From Beijerinckiaceae bacterium (lineage in GTDB: Bacteria > Pseudomonadota > Alphaproteobacteria > Rhizobiales > Beijerinckiaceae), in NCBI GenBank assembly GCA_947453205.1, contig CANGFT010000001.1, positions 124,001-188,000 on the forward strand: a stretch of DNA of 64,000 nucleotides, given 5' to 3'. Shown here piece by piece: positions 45,366-61,541 of the stretch (the first letter of the stretch is position 1; each line of letters opens with the position of its first letter). The translations under genes were made by a program, and so were the position numbers. The notes beneath the pieces are model-generated. The model had not been told where the DNA came from. It saw only the letters and a program-made list of their open reading frames with translations, and did no database searches.

Positions 45366-45399
45366 TGTAAGATGAATTTTACGTCAATACAGATTGACA
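45366..45399. promoter_or_regulatory. tandem imperfect PpsR/CrtJ boxes between aerR and bchF
   Basis: Two one-mismatch boxes lie side by side: TGT-N12-ACG (45366-45383) and CGT-N12-ACA (45382-45399). The second has GTCA-N8-TGAC symmetry. Their centres are 16 nt apart. They sit in a 242-nt gap between the divergent aerR (start 45247) and bchF (start 45490), so may control both the regulators and the long bch-puh operon. Confidence 0.6.
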
Positions 45400-45489
45400 G
45401 TTCTGCCGGGGCGGTCCTAAACTCCCTGTAATCAGCCTACCCCCTCGTCAAGGGGCGGCGGATGCGAGCCAGGGTCGGGAAAGCGGTGA

Positions 45490-47309
<1,820 letters not shown>

Positions 47310-47311
47310 CC

Positions 47312-48884
47312 ATGCAGCTCACGGTCTGGACCTACGAAGGCCCTCCCCATATCGGCGCCATGCGCATCGCCACCGCCATGAAGGGTCTGCACTACGTGCT
47401 GCACGCCCCGCAGGGCGACACCTACGCTGACCTGCTCTTCACGATGATCGAGCGGCGCGACGTGCGCCCGCCCGTGACCTACACGACCTTTCAGGCGCGG
47501 GATCTCGGCGGGGATACGGCGGAGCTGTTCAAGTCTGCGGCGCAGGAAGCCTATGACCGGTTCAAGCCCCAGGCCATGATCGTCGGGGCCTCCTGCACCG
47601 CCGAGCTCATTCAGGATGATCCGGGCGGGCTCGCCGCAGCCTTGGCCTTGCCCATTCCGGTCGTGCCGCTGGAGCTGCCCGCCTATCAGAAGAAAGAAAA
47701 CTGGGGCGCCGCCGAAACCCTCTATCGTCTCGTCCGGACGCTGGCTGGCGCAAGGCGGGAGCGGCCCGCCCGCGCGCGGCCCCTGTGCAACATTCTGGGC
47801 CCGACGGCACTGGGCTTCCGCCATCGCGACGATGTGCAGGAGATCACGCGCCTGCTCGGGCGCATCGGCGTCGATGTCAATGTCGTCGCGCCCATGGGCG
47901 CCACGCCCCATGACCTTACACGCCTCGGCGACGCCGATTTCAATGTGGTCCTCTATCCCGAAGTGGCGAATGTCGCGGCCCAGTGGCTCGACAAGAATCA
48001 CGGCCAGCCCTTCACCAGGGTGATCCCCATCGGGGTGAATGCGACACGCGAGTTCATCGCGGAGGTCGCGGGCATAGCGGGCCTTGACGCGACCGAACTG
48101 CTGGCCGAGCAAAGCTCGCGCCTGCCGTGGTATTCGCGCTCGGTCGATTCGACTTATCTGACGGGCAAGCGCGTCTTCATCTTCGGCGACGCCAGCCACG
48201 CCATCGCCGCCGCCCGGATCGCCCAGACCGAACTTGGCTTCAAGGTGGTTGGCCTTGGCACCTATTCGCGCGAATTCGCCCGCGAGGTGCGCGAAGCCGC
48301 CAAGCTTTACGGCGTCGAGGCCCTCATCGCCGACGACTACCTCGACGTCGAGGCGCGCGTGGCCGAACTGCAGCCCGAACTGGTGCTGGGCACACAGATG
48401 GAGCGTCACATCGCCAAGCGCCTGGGCGTGCCCTGCGCGGTGATCTCCGCTCCCGTCCATGTGCAGGATTTTCCCGCGCGCTACTCGCCGCAAATGGGCT
48501 TCGAAGGCGCCAATGTGATCTTCGACACATGGGTCCACCCGCTGATGATGGGCCTTGAGGAGCATCTTCTGGCGATGTTCCGCGACGATGTTGAGTTCCA
48601 TGACGGGGCCGCGCCCTCGCACCTCGGCGGCAAGGCGCAAAAGCCGCAGGACAAACCTGCGGAGATGGTTGCGGCCGAGCCTCTCGACGCCATGCCGCTC
48701 GACGCAGCCCCTCTCGCCGCCGCCCCTCTCGCCGCTGGCGCTCCGATCACGTTCCACTGGGATGACAAAGCCGAAAAAGAACTGAAGAAAATTCCCTTCT
48801 TTGTGCGCGGCAAAGCCCGCCGCAATACGGAACGCTTCGCCTCCGAACGGGGCGTGGCGACCATCACCATCGAGACTTTGTATG

Positions 48885-48910
<26 letters not shown>
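47312..48910 (+). CDS. bchB: light-independent protochlorophyllide reductase subunit B
   Basis: 532 residues. Asp36 in QGDTYAD is the aspartate that replaces a Cys as fourth ligand of the N-B cluster in this enzyme family; [13 protein letters not shown] follows. A Pro/Ala-rich linker (about residues 445-475) leads to the C-terminal domain [22 protein letters not shown], the PCP_red type helix domain. It overlaps bchH by 26 nt. Confidence 0.96.
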
Positions 48911-53499
<4,589 letters not shown>

Positions 53500-53500
<1 letters not shown>

Positions 53501-54201
53501 TGACCACCGCCACACGCGACACCCGCCGCAGCGAGCTGGAGCACTACTTCGACCGCACCGCCGTCGAAGCCTGGAAGCGGCTGACCTCGGAAGCGCCCGT
53601 GGGCCGCATCCGCGCCCAGGTGCGCGCGGGCCGCGACACGATGCGCGACACGCTGCTCTCGTGGCTGCCGCAGGACATGCGGGGCATGCGCCTTCTGGAT
53701 GCGGGCTGCGGCACCGGCGCGCTGGCGGTGGAGGCTGCGCGGCGCGGCGCCGATGTGCTGGCCATCGACATCTCGCAATCGCTGGTGGACATGGCGCGCG
53801 AGCGGGCGCCGAAGGATCTGGGCGCAGGCAGCATCACCTTCGCCGTCGGCGATATGCTCGACGCCTCGCTGGGAACCTTCGACCATGTGGTCGCCATGGA
53901 TTCGCTGATCCATTATGTGGGCGAGGACATCGCGCAGACCCTTTCGGGACTGGCGCAGCGCACGCGTGGCTCCATGGTCTTCACCGTGGCGCCCCGCACG
54001 CCTGCCTTGATGCTGCTATGGGTCGTGGGCCGGGCCTTCCCGCGCAGCGACCGGGCGCCGGCCATCGAGCCCATCGCCCAGGACTCCCTTGAGCGTGAAA
54101 TGCGCAAGCTGCCGACGCTGGACGGCTGGAGCATCCATCGCAGCCACAGGGTGTCCCGCAGTTTCTACATCTCAGAAGCGCTGGAGGTGAAGCGGTCATG
54201 A
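53500..54201 (+). CDS. bchM: Mg-protoporphyrin IX O-methyltransferase
   Basis: 233 residues. SAM-binding motif LLDAGCGTGALAVEAARRGADVLAIDIS (residues ~66-93), Asp-rich post-I motif, and AVDSLIHYVGED-like MDSLIHYVGEDI. It methylates the C13 propionate of Mg-protoporphyrin IX, giving the substrate of AcsF. Its start overlaps the bchL stop and its stop overlaps the lhaA start (ATGA). Confidence 0.95.
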
Positions 54202-55649
54202 ATCGCGCCAGCGCAGCCATGATCCGGGGACTGATGCGTTTCGGTCCCGGCCTTCTGCCCTTCGCGGACGCCGCGACGGCGGAATTGCCCATGGGTCGGC
54301 TGCTGCGCCTGTCGCTGTTTCAGATGACCGTGGGCATGGCTGCCGTTCTGCTGATCGGCACGCTGAACCGGGTGATGATCGTCGAGCTCAACGTGCCCTC
54401 GTGGATCGTGGCGATCATGCTGTCGCTGCCCCTGCTTTTTGCCCCCTTCCGCGCGCTGGTGGGCTTCCGCTCGGATAACCATCGGTCCTTCCTTGGCTGG
54501 CGCCGCGTGCCCTACATCTGGCTTGGCACCATGCTGCAATTTGGCGGCCTCGCCATCATGCCCTTCGCCCTGCTGATCCTGTCCGGCGACACCACCGGGC
54601 CGCTCTTTGTGGGCCATGTGGCGGCGGCCCTCGCCTTTCTGCTCGTCGGAGCGGGATTGCATACGGTGCAGACGGTGGGCCTCGCCCTCGCCACCGACCT
54701 TGCGCCAGAACATGCGCGCCCGCGCGTCGTCGCACTGCTGTGCGCCATGCTGCTGCTGGGCATGGCCGTGAGCGCGCTTGTGTTTGGCCTCGCGCTCTCC
54801 AGCTTCACCCAGATCCGCCTCATTCAGGTGGTGCAGGGCTCTGCGGTCGTGACCATCGTGCTCAACGGGATCGCCCTGTGGAAGCAGGAGCCCCGGTCCG
54901 CCCTGATCGCGCCCGGCGGCGCCAGCGCGCCTTTTAGAAACGCATGGGCGTCGTTCGCGAAGGTCGGCCGCACGCGTCGGCGCCTCTTCGCGACGGGCCT
55001 TGGAACGGCGGCTTTCAGCATGCAGGACATTCTGCTTGAGCCCTATGGCGGCAAGATCCTGCATCTGCCCGTCGCTGCGACCACCGCCATGACGGCGATG
55101 CTGGCGGTCGGCGGGGGCATAGGCCTCGTCTTGGCCGCACGCTGGCTCACCAGGGGCGCTGACGCCCACCGGGTCGCCGCAATCGGAGCTGTGATCGGCG
55201 TCATCGCCTTCGCGGCCGTGATCCTGTCCGCCCCCATGGAGGCGGCGGCTCTCTTCGCGCTCGGCGTCACCTTGATCGGCCTTGGCGCCGGCATGTTCGC
55301 CCATGGAACTTTGACCGCCACCATGAGCCTCGCCCAGCCTCAGGACAGGGGTCTGGCGCTGGGCGCATGGGGGGCCGCGCAGGCGACCGCCGCAGGCGTG
55401 GCGATCGGCCTCAGCGGCGCGATCAACGATCTGAGCGCCGCCATCGCCGCGTCCGGCGCGCTGGGCGAGGCGCTGGTCAGCCCCGCAACCGGTTATGCAA
55501 TCGTCTACGCCATCGAGATTGTTCTCTTGCTGGCGACCGTGGTGGCCATCGGTCCGCTCGTCCGCTCGCCTCGTGCGACGCAGGATGGACTGACCGACAG
55601 CTTCAATCTTCTTTCCTCCAACGGATTATCATCGGGAGGCGTCAGGTGA
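54198..55649 (+). CDS. lhaA: LH1 assembly protein LhaA (PucC/BCD family)
   Basis: 483 residues, 12 membrane helices. MNRASAAMIRGL, PFADAATAELPMGRLLRLSLFQMTVGMA, LNRVMIVELNVP and GFRSDNHRSFLGWRRVPYIW, with QDILLEPYGGKIL. It is required for LH1 assembly, perhaps as a bacteriochlorophyll carrier. Its position between bchM and puhA is the standard one. The first 104 residues are very similar to the pucC start at 63688, pointing to a fairly recent paralogy. The stop shares one base with the puhA ATG. Confidence 0.93.
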   Translation: MNRASAAMIRGLMRFGPGLLPFADAATAELPMGRLLRLSLFQMTVGMAAVLLIGTLNRVMIVELNVPSWIVAIMLSLPLLFAPFRALVGFRSDNHRSFLGWRRVPYIWLGTMLQFGGLAIMPFALLILSGDTTGPLFVGHVAAALAFLLVGAGLHTVQTVGLALATDLAPEHARPRVVALLCAMLLLGMAVSALVFGLALSSFTQIRLIQVVQGSAVVTIVLNGIALWKQEPRSALIAPGGASAPFRNAWASFAKVGRTRRRLFATGLGTAAFSMQDILLEPYGGKILHLPVAATTAMTAMLAVGGGIGLVLAARWLTRGADAHRVAAIGAVIGVIAFAAVILSAPMEAAALFALGVTLIGLGAGMFAHGTLTATMSLAQPQDRGLALGAWGAAQATAAGVAIGLSGAINDLSAAIAASGALGEALVSPATGYAIVYAIEIVLLLATVVAIGPLVRSPRATQDGLTDSFNLLSSNGLSSGGVR

Positions 55650-56422
55650 TGCGAGGATCTCTCACCAGTTACATAGATGTCGCGCAAATCGTGCTCTATG
55701 CGTTCTTCATGTTCTTTGCGGGGCTGATCTTTTATCTGCGCCGCGAAGATCGCCGCGAAGGCTATCCGCTTGAGAACGAAGCGGCGGGCCGCCAGAAGGC
55801 GCGCGGCTTTCTGCTGATCGCAGCGCCCAAGCGGTTTCGGCTTCACACAGGCGAGGTTGTGGAGGCCCCCAACTTCGCTGTCGACCCGCGCCAGTTGAAG
55901 GCGGAGAAGGTCGAGCCCTGGCCCGGCGCTCCGCTGCAGCCGGTGGGCGATCCCATGCTGGCCGAGATTGGGCCGGGCGCCTATGCCCTGCGCGCCGACA
56001 CGCCTGAGAAAACCCATGATGGCCGCGACCTGATCGTTCCCATGCGGGTGGCGACGAATTACGCAGTCGCCAGGGAGAATGGCGATCCCAGGGGCATGCG
56101 CGTCTATGGCGCCGACCGGGTGGTCGGCGGCGTGGTCACCGATCTCTGGGTGGACCGCGGCGAGGCCACCTTGCGCTATTACGAGGTCGAGACGGGCGAC
56201 GAAAACGCGTCTCACCGCGTCTTGCTGCCGGTGAATTTCTGCAAGGTGAACTTCACGGGCAAATCCATCGCCGTGCAGGCGCTGTTGGGGCGCCAGTTCG
56301 CCAATGTGCCGACGACACGCAGTCCCGATCAGGTGACCAAGCTCGAAGAAGAGAAGATCACCGCCTATTACGGCGCTGGCACCCTCTACGCCACGCCCGA
56401 GCGCGCGGAGCCGCTGATATGA
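55649..56422 (+). CDS. puhA: photosynthetic reaction centre H subunit
   Basis: 257 residues: short periplasmic start, one membrane helix (IVLYAFFMFFAGLIFYLRREDRREGYPLE), then the cytoplasmic beta-rich domain with APNFAVDPRQLKAEKVEPWPGAPLQPVGDPM, MRVYGADRVVGGVVTDLWVDRGE and VLLPVNFCKV. It caps the L-M core and helps proton transfer to QB. GGGAGG is ~11 nt before the start. It overlaps lhaA and puhB. Confidence 0.97.
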   Translation: MRGSLTSYIDVAQIVLYAFFMFFAGLIFYLRREDRREGYPLENEAAGRQKARGFLLIAAPKRFRLHTGEVVEAPNFAVDPRQLKAEKVEPWPGAPLQPVGDPMLAEIGPGAYALRADTPEKTHDGRDLIVPMRVATNYAVARENGDPRGMRVYGADRVVGGVVTDLWVDRGEATLRYYEVETGDENASHRVLLPVNFCKVNFTGKSIAVQALLGRQFANVPTTRSPDQVTKLEEEKITAYYGAGTLYATPERAEPLI

Positions 56423-57081
56423 AGATCGTCGATCTCGACAAGCTTTTGCCTGCGGACATTCCAGAGGGCGAACGCGTCCTCTGGCATGGGCGGCCCGAGT
56501 GGGTCAGCCTTGCGCGCAACGCCTATCGCGTCGATCTCGTCGCTGCTTATTTCGCCGCCCTCGCGCTCTGGAACGCCGCGACCGAAGGCGCTGACGCAGG
56601 TTCGGCGGCGGCGCTGATCGCTGTCGCCAAGACCCTTGTGCTGGCAGTGGCGGGCCTTGGCCTTCTGTGCCTGCTCGCCTGGTTGTCGGCCCGCACCACG
56701 CTCTATGTCATCACCTCGCGCCGCATCGTGATGAAGGTCGGCGTCGCCTTGCCCATCTTCTTCAACATTCCGTTCTCGCAGATCGCTTCGGCCGCCCTGC
56801 GGACGTTCAAAGACGGCGCGGGCGAAATTCCCCTGACATTGGCGGCGGGACGTCGCATCGCCTATCTGCATTTGTGGCCACATGCCCGGCCCCTCCACTT
56901 CGCCAATCCCCAGCCCGCGCTGCGCTCCATTCCGCAGGCGGATGCGGTGGCTGCGACCCTGCGCGACGCCATGATTGCGGAGGCCCAGACAAGGCTCGGC
57001 CTGACCGGCGCATCCCAGCAAACGACGACGGCGGTGGAGACGCGTGACGCGCGGTTCCCCTCCAGCGCCGTAACGGCCTGA
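56419..57081 (+). CDS. puhB: photosynthetic complex assembly protein PuhB
   Basis: 220 residues. Begins MKIVDLDKLLPADIPEGERVLWHGRPEW, a PuhB hallmark; three hydrophobic segments (about 30-50, 60-90) with a PH-like ARTTLYVITSRRIVMKVGVALPIFFNIPFSQI region. PuhB is needed for efficient reaction-centre assembly in Rhodobacter. Overlaps puhA by 4 nt (ATGA). Confidence 0.92.
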   Translation: MKIVDLDKLLPADIPEGERVLWHGRPEWVSLARNAYRVDLVAAYFAALALWNAATEGADAGSAAALIAVAKTLVLAVAGLGLLCLLAWLSARTTLYVITSRRIVMKVGVALPIFFNIPFSQIASAALRTFKDGAGEIPLTLAAGRRIAYLHLWPHARPLHFANPQPALRSIPQADAVAATLRDAMIAEAQTRLGLTGASQQTTTAVETRDARFPSSAVTA

Positions 57082-57097
57082 AAGGGGATAGCGAGCC

Positions 57098-57571
57098 ATG
57101 AGCCAAGCGTCAGCCGCAACAAAGGTCCATCAGACGCAGACCCCGCGTGGCCTGCTGCTGGCCGCTTCCGCGCTCGTGATGTTTTCGATCACGGCGACAG
57201 GCGTCGGGCGCTGGAGCGATCTGGGCGCGGTGCATATGCCAGCCTCAACTGCTGTCGAGACCCTCTTGTTGCGCTTCGAGGATCTCAAGGACGGCGGCGT
57301 GGCTGTGCGTGACGCGCGGGATCAAAGCACCATCTACAAGGTGGAGCCGCAGACCAATGGCTTCATCCGCGCCACCCTGCGCGGCCTCGCCCGCGAGCGC
57401 ATGCGTGCGGGCGTCGGCCCCGAGACGCCTTTCGCGCTCACCCGCTGGAGCAACGGCTCGATCTCCCTGCATGACGAGACCTCCGGCAGGCGCATCGACC
57501 TCGACGCCTTCGGCCCGACCAATGCGCAAGCCTTCGCCCAATTCTTCACATCACAGGAGCCGATGAAATGA
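57098..57571 (+). CDS. puhC: photosynthetic complex assembly protein PuhC
   Basis: 157 residues with one N-terminal membrane helix (LLLAASALVMFSITATGVG) and a periplasmic domain: RFEDLKDGGVAVRDARD, FIRATLRGLARERMRAGV, PFALTRWSNGSISLHDETSGRRIDL. This matches PuhC, which assists RC-LH1 maturation. It starts 16 nt after puhB and overlaps the next small gene (ATGA). Confidence 0.9.
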   Translation: MSQASAATKVHQTQTPRGLLLAASALVMFSITATGVGRWSDLGAVHMPASTAVETLLLRFEDLKDGGVAVRDARDQSTIYKVEPQTNGFIRATLRGLARERMRAGVGPETPFALTRWSNGSISLHDETSGRRIDLDAFGPTNAQAFAQFFTSQEPMK

Positions 57572-57873
57572 ACATGCTCGGGCTCATCAGGCGGCAGGAA
57601 TTTGAGGTTCCATGCACGCTCACCATCGAACATTCCGCCGACAGCCTTCACGCCCATGTCGACATTGACGCCGATCTCGACATTCGGCCGGGCGATGAAG
57701 TTCTTGTCCATGACGCCCCGACCGACATCGTCTTTGGCGAGCGTCTGGTGGTGACGCGCATGGCCACGGTCATCCGCGCCAGCGCCATCGAGCGGCTCTG
57801 GACGAAATTCGCCGGTCATTTCGAGATGACCGAACTCTATGAAGTCAGCTTCACCGAGAGGAGGATCCTGTGA
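57568..57873 (+). CDS. conserved small protein of the puh operon (unnamed)
   Basis: 101 residues, soluble. Alternating beta pattern [40 protein letters not shown], then [20 protein letters not shown], an all-beta domain with a PGDEVLVHD turn like that of SH3 or KOW folds, and a C-terminal helix. It sits between puhC and acsF in the same overlapping chain (4-nt overlap on both sides). Homologues in this position occur in other proteobacterial clusters as far as I recall, without assigned function. Confidence 0.75.
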   Translation: MNMLGLIRRQEFEVPCTLTIEHSADSLHAHVDIDADLDIRPGDEVLVHDAPTDIVFGERLVVTRMATVIRASAIERLWTKFAGHFEMTELYEVSFTERRIL

Positions 57874-58934
57874 ACGCTCCCCTACGCCACGGCATTTCCG
57901 CCGACTCCACACGGGTCGCCCAGGAAAACACGATGTTGAGCCCGCGGTTCTACACGACCGATTTCGAGGAGCTCGATCGGACGGACGTCAGCGCGGTGCG
58001 CGCGCAATGGGACGAGCTGATCGCGGAGCTGAAGTCGGATCCCAACAAGCGCCATTTTGTGCGCAACGAGGAGTTCGACGCGGATTTCTCAAACCTGCCG
58101 CCCGAACTCGACAAGGAGTTCCGCGACTTCCTCATCAGCTCGATCACCGCTGAGTTTTCGGGCTGCGTGCTCTATGCGGAGATGCGCAAGCGCGCGAAGA
58201 ATCCCGATATGCGTGATCTCTTCGGGCTTATGAGCCGCGATGAGGCGCGCCATGCCGGCTTCATCAACGACACGCTGAAGGATTTTGGCATCGGCATTGA
58301 TCTGGGCTTTCTGACCAAGGCGAAGAAATACACCTTCTTCAAGCCCAAGTTCATCTTCTACGCCACCTATCTGTCGGAGAAGATCGGCTATGCCCGCTAC
58401 ATCATGATCTATCGTCACCTCGAGCGTCATCCCGACCGGCGCTTTCACCCGATCTTCAAGTGGTTCGAAAAATGGTGCAATGACGAGTTCCGCCACGGCG
58501 AGGCCTTTGCGCTGCTGATGCGCGCCAACCCGAAGCTGACCTCTGGCGTCAATGTCTACTGGATCAAGTTCTTCCTGCTGGCGGTCTACGCCACCATGTA
58601 TGTGCGCGATCATTTCCGTCCGGCCTTCCACAAGGCCATCGGCGTGGACCCCTCCGAATATGATTTCGATGTGTTCCGCATCTGCTCGGCGATCTCGCGC
58701 CAGACCTTCCCGCTGACGCTGGACATCGACAACCCGAAATTCAAGGAGGGGCTGGACCGCCTGGTGCGCATCGCCGATGCGACGGCTGCGGCCAAGGAGC
58801 AGGGCGGTCTGATCGGCGGCGTGAAGAAGCTGCTGTGCAATGCGGATGCAGCAATCACTTTCGCGCGGCTCTATTTCCTGCCCAGCCAGCCCAACGAAAT
58901 GCCAGCCGACATTCGCATGGCGCCGGTCTGGTAA
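57870..58934 (+). CDS. acsF: Mg-protoporphyrin IX monomethyl ester (oxidative) cyclase
   Basis: 354 residues from GTG with GAGAGGAGG upstream. Di-iron ferritin-like fold: [13 protein letters not shown] (first E), [10 protein letters not shown] (E-x-x-H), and a second [13 protein letters not shown] (E-x-x-H), providing the iron ligands. It builds the isocyclic ring using O2. Presence inside the operon implies bacteriochlorophyll synthesis under at least microaerobic conditions. bchE, the anaerobic cyclase, is not in this window. Confidence 0.95.
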   Translation: MNAPLRHGISADSTRVAQENTMLSPRFYTTDFEELDRTDVSAVRAQWDELIAELKSDPNKRHFVRNEEFDADFSNLPPELDKEFRDFLISSITAEFSGCVLYAEMRKRAKNPDMRDLFGLMSRDEARHAGFINDTLKDFGIGIDLGFLTKAKKYTFFKPKFIFYATYLSEKIGYARYIMIYRHLERHPDRRFHPIFKWFEKWCNDEFRHGEAFALLMRANPKLTSGVNVYWIKFFLLAVYATMYVRDHFRPAFHKAIGVDPSEYDFDVFRICSAISRQTFPLTLDIDNPKFKEGLDRLVRIADATAAAKEQGGLIGGVKKLLCNADAAITFARLYFLPSQPNEMPADIRMAPVW

Positions 58935-58944
58935 GGAGCAAACC

Positions 58945-60093
58945 ATGGCGACCTATGGATTGCCGATCCTCTTCACGCTCGTCTTGTGGTGGGTCAGCAC
59001 GGTTGTGATTCTCTATCTCGATGGCCTGCATCGGCGCACCTTCGCTTGGTCGCTGACGGGGGCCACCGTGCTCATGGGGATCGCGCTCTGGGGGGTCTGG
59101 GCCACCCGGGGCGACACAAGCGTGAACGGCGTCTATTGGGCCTTCGCCAGCGGACTCACCGCCTGGGGCTGGCAGGTCACGACCTTCTACATGGGCGCGA
59201 TCACCGGCCCGCGAAAAAGCCCCTGCGATCCCGATTGCAAGGGCTTTGCCCGGTTCATCGAGGCGGCGCGCACCTGCGCCCATCATGAAATTGCGATCAT
59301 CGTCATGGCCGCAGCGATCATGTGGCTGACGCTGGGCCAGGCCAATCAGTTCGGCTTCTGGACCTTCATCGTCCTGTGGTGGATGCACACCAGCGCGAAG
59401 CTCAACGTCTTCTTCGGCGTCCCCAATCTTGGCGCTGAGCTGATGCCCCATCACATGCGCTATCTCGTCAGCTTCATGGCGCGTCGTCCCATGAATCTGT
59501 TTTTCCCGCTGTCGGTGACGGCGTCCACGATCTGCGCCGTGCATCTCACGGGCAAGGCCATGGCGCCGGGCGCCACTTCCTTCGAGGCGACGGGCTTCGC
59601 CATGTTGGCGACGCTCATGGTTCTGGCGATCCTGGAACATTGGTTTCTGGTGACGCCGATTGACACGAACGCGCTGTGGAAATGGGGCGTCAAGGCCGAG
59701 CGCGAGGATGCCGCGCTTTCGCCGACAGTGCTTCAAACGCAACATGCGCGCGAGGAGCAGGATGTCGGCGACAGCGATTATCCCAGGCCCATCTCCGGCG
59801 ACAGCGCTGTGATGGACACCTGGAGCACCGCGCCTCCCACCATTTGCGACGACGCTGTTTTGACGCGGCTGCTTGACGCGATCCGCGCCGGCGCCTTTGG
59901 CGACATCAAAAGCGTGAAAGGCGTCGTCAAGACGCGGGCCGACTGGCTGCAGTTCGACGTCGACAAGCAGCAGGCGCGAATCGCCCCCTTTGCGCCCAGG
60001 CAGAAGATCGACCCGCTGGTGATCGCGCTGGGGCGGCGCATGGACAGGGTGCGGCTGCAAGCTGCTTTCGACGCCTGCGCGGCGGCGGGGTAG
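58945..60093 (+). CDS. puhE: photosynthetic complex assembly protein PuhE with C-terminal extension
   Basis: 382 residues from [10 protein letters not shown] (AAGGAG upstream). Residues 1-255 are the PuhE (DUF3623) membrane domain, about seven helices, with [21 protein letters not shown] and [28 protein letters not shown]. About 125 further residues (EREDAAL... to ...ACAAAG) are hydrophilic, begin with a Glu/Asp-rich linker, and end with a compact region ([20 protein letters not shown]). Rhodobacter PuhE ends earlier (about 274 residues), so this extension is unusual. The stop shares one base with a GTG of the hemA frame. Confidence 0.85.
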   Translation: MATYGLPILFTLVLWWVSTVVILYLDGLHRRTFAWSLTGATVLMGIALWGVWATRGDTSVNGVYWAFASGLTAWGWQVTTFYMGAITGPRKSPCDPDCKGFARFIEAARTCAHHEIAIIVMAAAIMWLTLGQANQFGFWTFIVLWWMHTSAKLNVFFGVPNLGAELMPHHMRYLVSFMARRPMNLFFPLSVTASTICAVHLTGKAMAPGATSFEATGFAMLATLMVLAILEHWFLVTPIDTNALWKWGVKAEREDAALSPTVLQTQHAREEQDVGDSDYPRPISGDSAVMDTWSTAPPTICDDAVLTRLLDAIRAGAFGDIKSVKGVVKTRADWLQFDVDKQQARIAPFAPRQKIDPLVIALGRRMDRVRLQAAFDACAAAG

Positions 60094-60149
60094 TGGCCAT
60101 GAACGACAACGACATTCAACTTGATGGATACGGCGTGCAGGAGATGGGA

Positions 60150-61487
60150 ATGGATCAGTCTTCGATGAACTATCAGGCGCATTTCGAAGGCGCCATCGCG
60201 CGGTTGAAGGCTGAGAGCCGCTATCGCGTTTTCGCCAATCTCGAGCGCGACGCATCGCGTTTCCCCACAGCGCTCTGGCGCCCTGACGACGCGACGCTCG
60301 CGCCGCGTGAAGTGACGATCTGGTGCTCCAACGATTATCTTGGCATGGGCGGCCATCCCAAGGTGCGCGAAGCCGCCAAGCAGGCCATCGAACGCCATGG
60401 GGTCGGGGCTGGCGGCACGCGCAATATTTCAGGCACGCACCATCCCATCGTGCAGCTTGAAGAAGAACTGGCCGATCTCCACAACAAGGAGGCCGCGCTG
60501 GTCTTCACCTCGGGTTGGATCTCCAATCTCGCGGCGCTCTCGACCATCGCGGATTTGTTGCCCGATTGCCTCATCCTCTCCGATGCGCTCAATCATAATT
60601 CGATGATCGAGGGCATCCGGCGTTCGGGCTGCGAGAAGCAGCTCTGGCGGCATAACGACGTCAGTCATCTCGAGGAGTTGCTGATCGCAGCAGGGCCCGA
60701 CCGCGCCAAGCTGATCGCCTTCGAGAGCCTCTATTCGATGGATGGCGACATTGCGCCAGTCGCGGAGATCGTCGCCCTCGCGAAGAAATATAATGCGCTG
60801 ACCTATGTGGACGAGGTCCACGCGGTCGGCATGTATGGCGATCGGGGGGGCGGCGTCTGCGAGCGCGAAGGTTTGATGGACTCCATCGACATCATCGAAG
60901 GCACGCTCGCCAAGGGCTTCGGCGGCCTTGGCGGTTACATCGCCGCCAATGCGGCCATCATCGACGCCGTGCGCAGCTATGCGCCGTCCTTCATCTTCAC
61001 GACCTCGCTGCCCCCCGCCGTCGTCGCGGGGGCGCGCATGGCGGTCCAGCATCTCAAGGCCTCAAGCGAGGAGCGCAAGCGCCATCAACATATGGCGGCT
61101 ATGACGAAACATGCGCTCGTCGCCGCCGGTCTGCCTGTCATGCATAATTTCTCGCATATCGTGCCGCTCATGGTTGGCGATGCGGAGCTTTGCAAGGCCG
61201 CGAGCGACCTTCTGTTGAAGCGGCACGACATCTATATCCAGCCGATCAACTACCCAACCGTCGACATCGGGACGGAGCGCCTGCGCATCACGCCGACGCC
61301 GCGTCACACCGAAGAACATGTCGGGGCCCTCGTCGAGGCGCTTGTGGATGTGTGGCAGACCCTTGGTCTGTCCTTTGTGGAGCCGAAGGTTCTGCCCTTC
61401 CGCGCCATGAAGTCCGCGCCTGCGCCAGCGCCGGTCGAGGCTGATGCGCACTGCGGCTATATGGACATCAAGAAGGCGGCGGAATGA
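60150..61487 (+). CDS. hemA: 5-aminolevulinate synthase
   Basis: 445 residues from ATG 60150, which has GGAG six nt upstream. Other in-frame starts are GTG 60093 and ATG 60099, 60144, 60165. [64 protein letters not shown], and catalytic PLP lysine in [11 protein letters not shown]. It condenses succinyl-CoA and glycine, the C4 route of alphaproteobacteria. A C-terminal extension of ~25 residues has HCGYMD. End of the long operon. Confidence 0.95.
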   Translation: MDQSSMNYQAHFEGAIARLKAESRYRVFANLERDASRFPTALWRPDDATLAPREVTIWCSNDYLGMGGHPKVREAAKQAIERHGVGAGGTRNISGTHHPIVQLEEELADLHNKEAALVFTSGWISNLAALSTIADLLPDCLILSDALNHNSMIEGIRRSGCEKQLWRHNDVSHLEELLIAAGPDRAKLIAFESLYSMDGDIAPVAEIVALAKKYNALTYVDEVHAVGMYGDRGGGVCEREGLMDSIDIIEGTLAKGFGGLGGYIAANAAIIDAVRSYAPSFIFTTSLPPAVVAGARMAVQHLKASSEERKRHQHMAAMTKHALVAAGLPVMHNFSHIVPLMVGDAELCKAASDLLLKRHDIYIQPINYPTVDIGTERLRITPTPRHTEEHVGALVEALVDVWQTLGLSFVEPKVLPFRAMKSAPAPAPVEADAHCGYMDIKKAAE

Positions 61488-61496
61488 CGCCATGAC

Positions 61497-61520
61497 TGGA
61501 TCCTCTGTCAAGGGGATCCA
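61497..61520 (+). terminator. hairpin after hemA
   Basis: TGGATCC (61497-61503) pairs with GGATCCA (61514-61520), 7 bp and a 10-nt loop. It follows the hemA stop by 9 nt, without a T-run. Weak as a terminator and may not fully separate hemA from the DUF3422 gene 21 nt later. Confidence 0.4.
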
Positions 61521-61541
61521 CTCTTGCTGATCGTGAGGACC

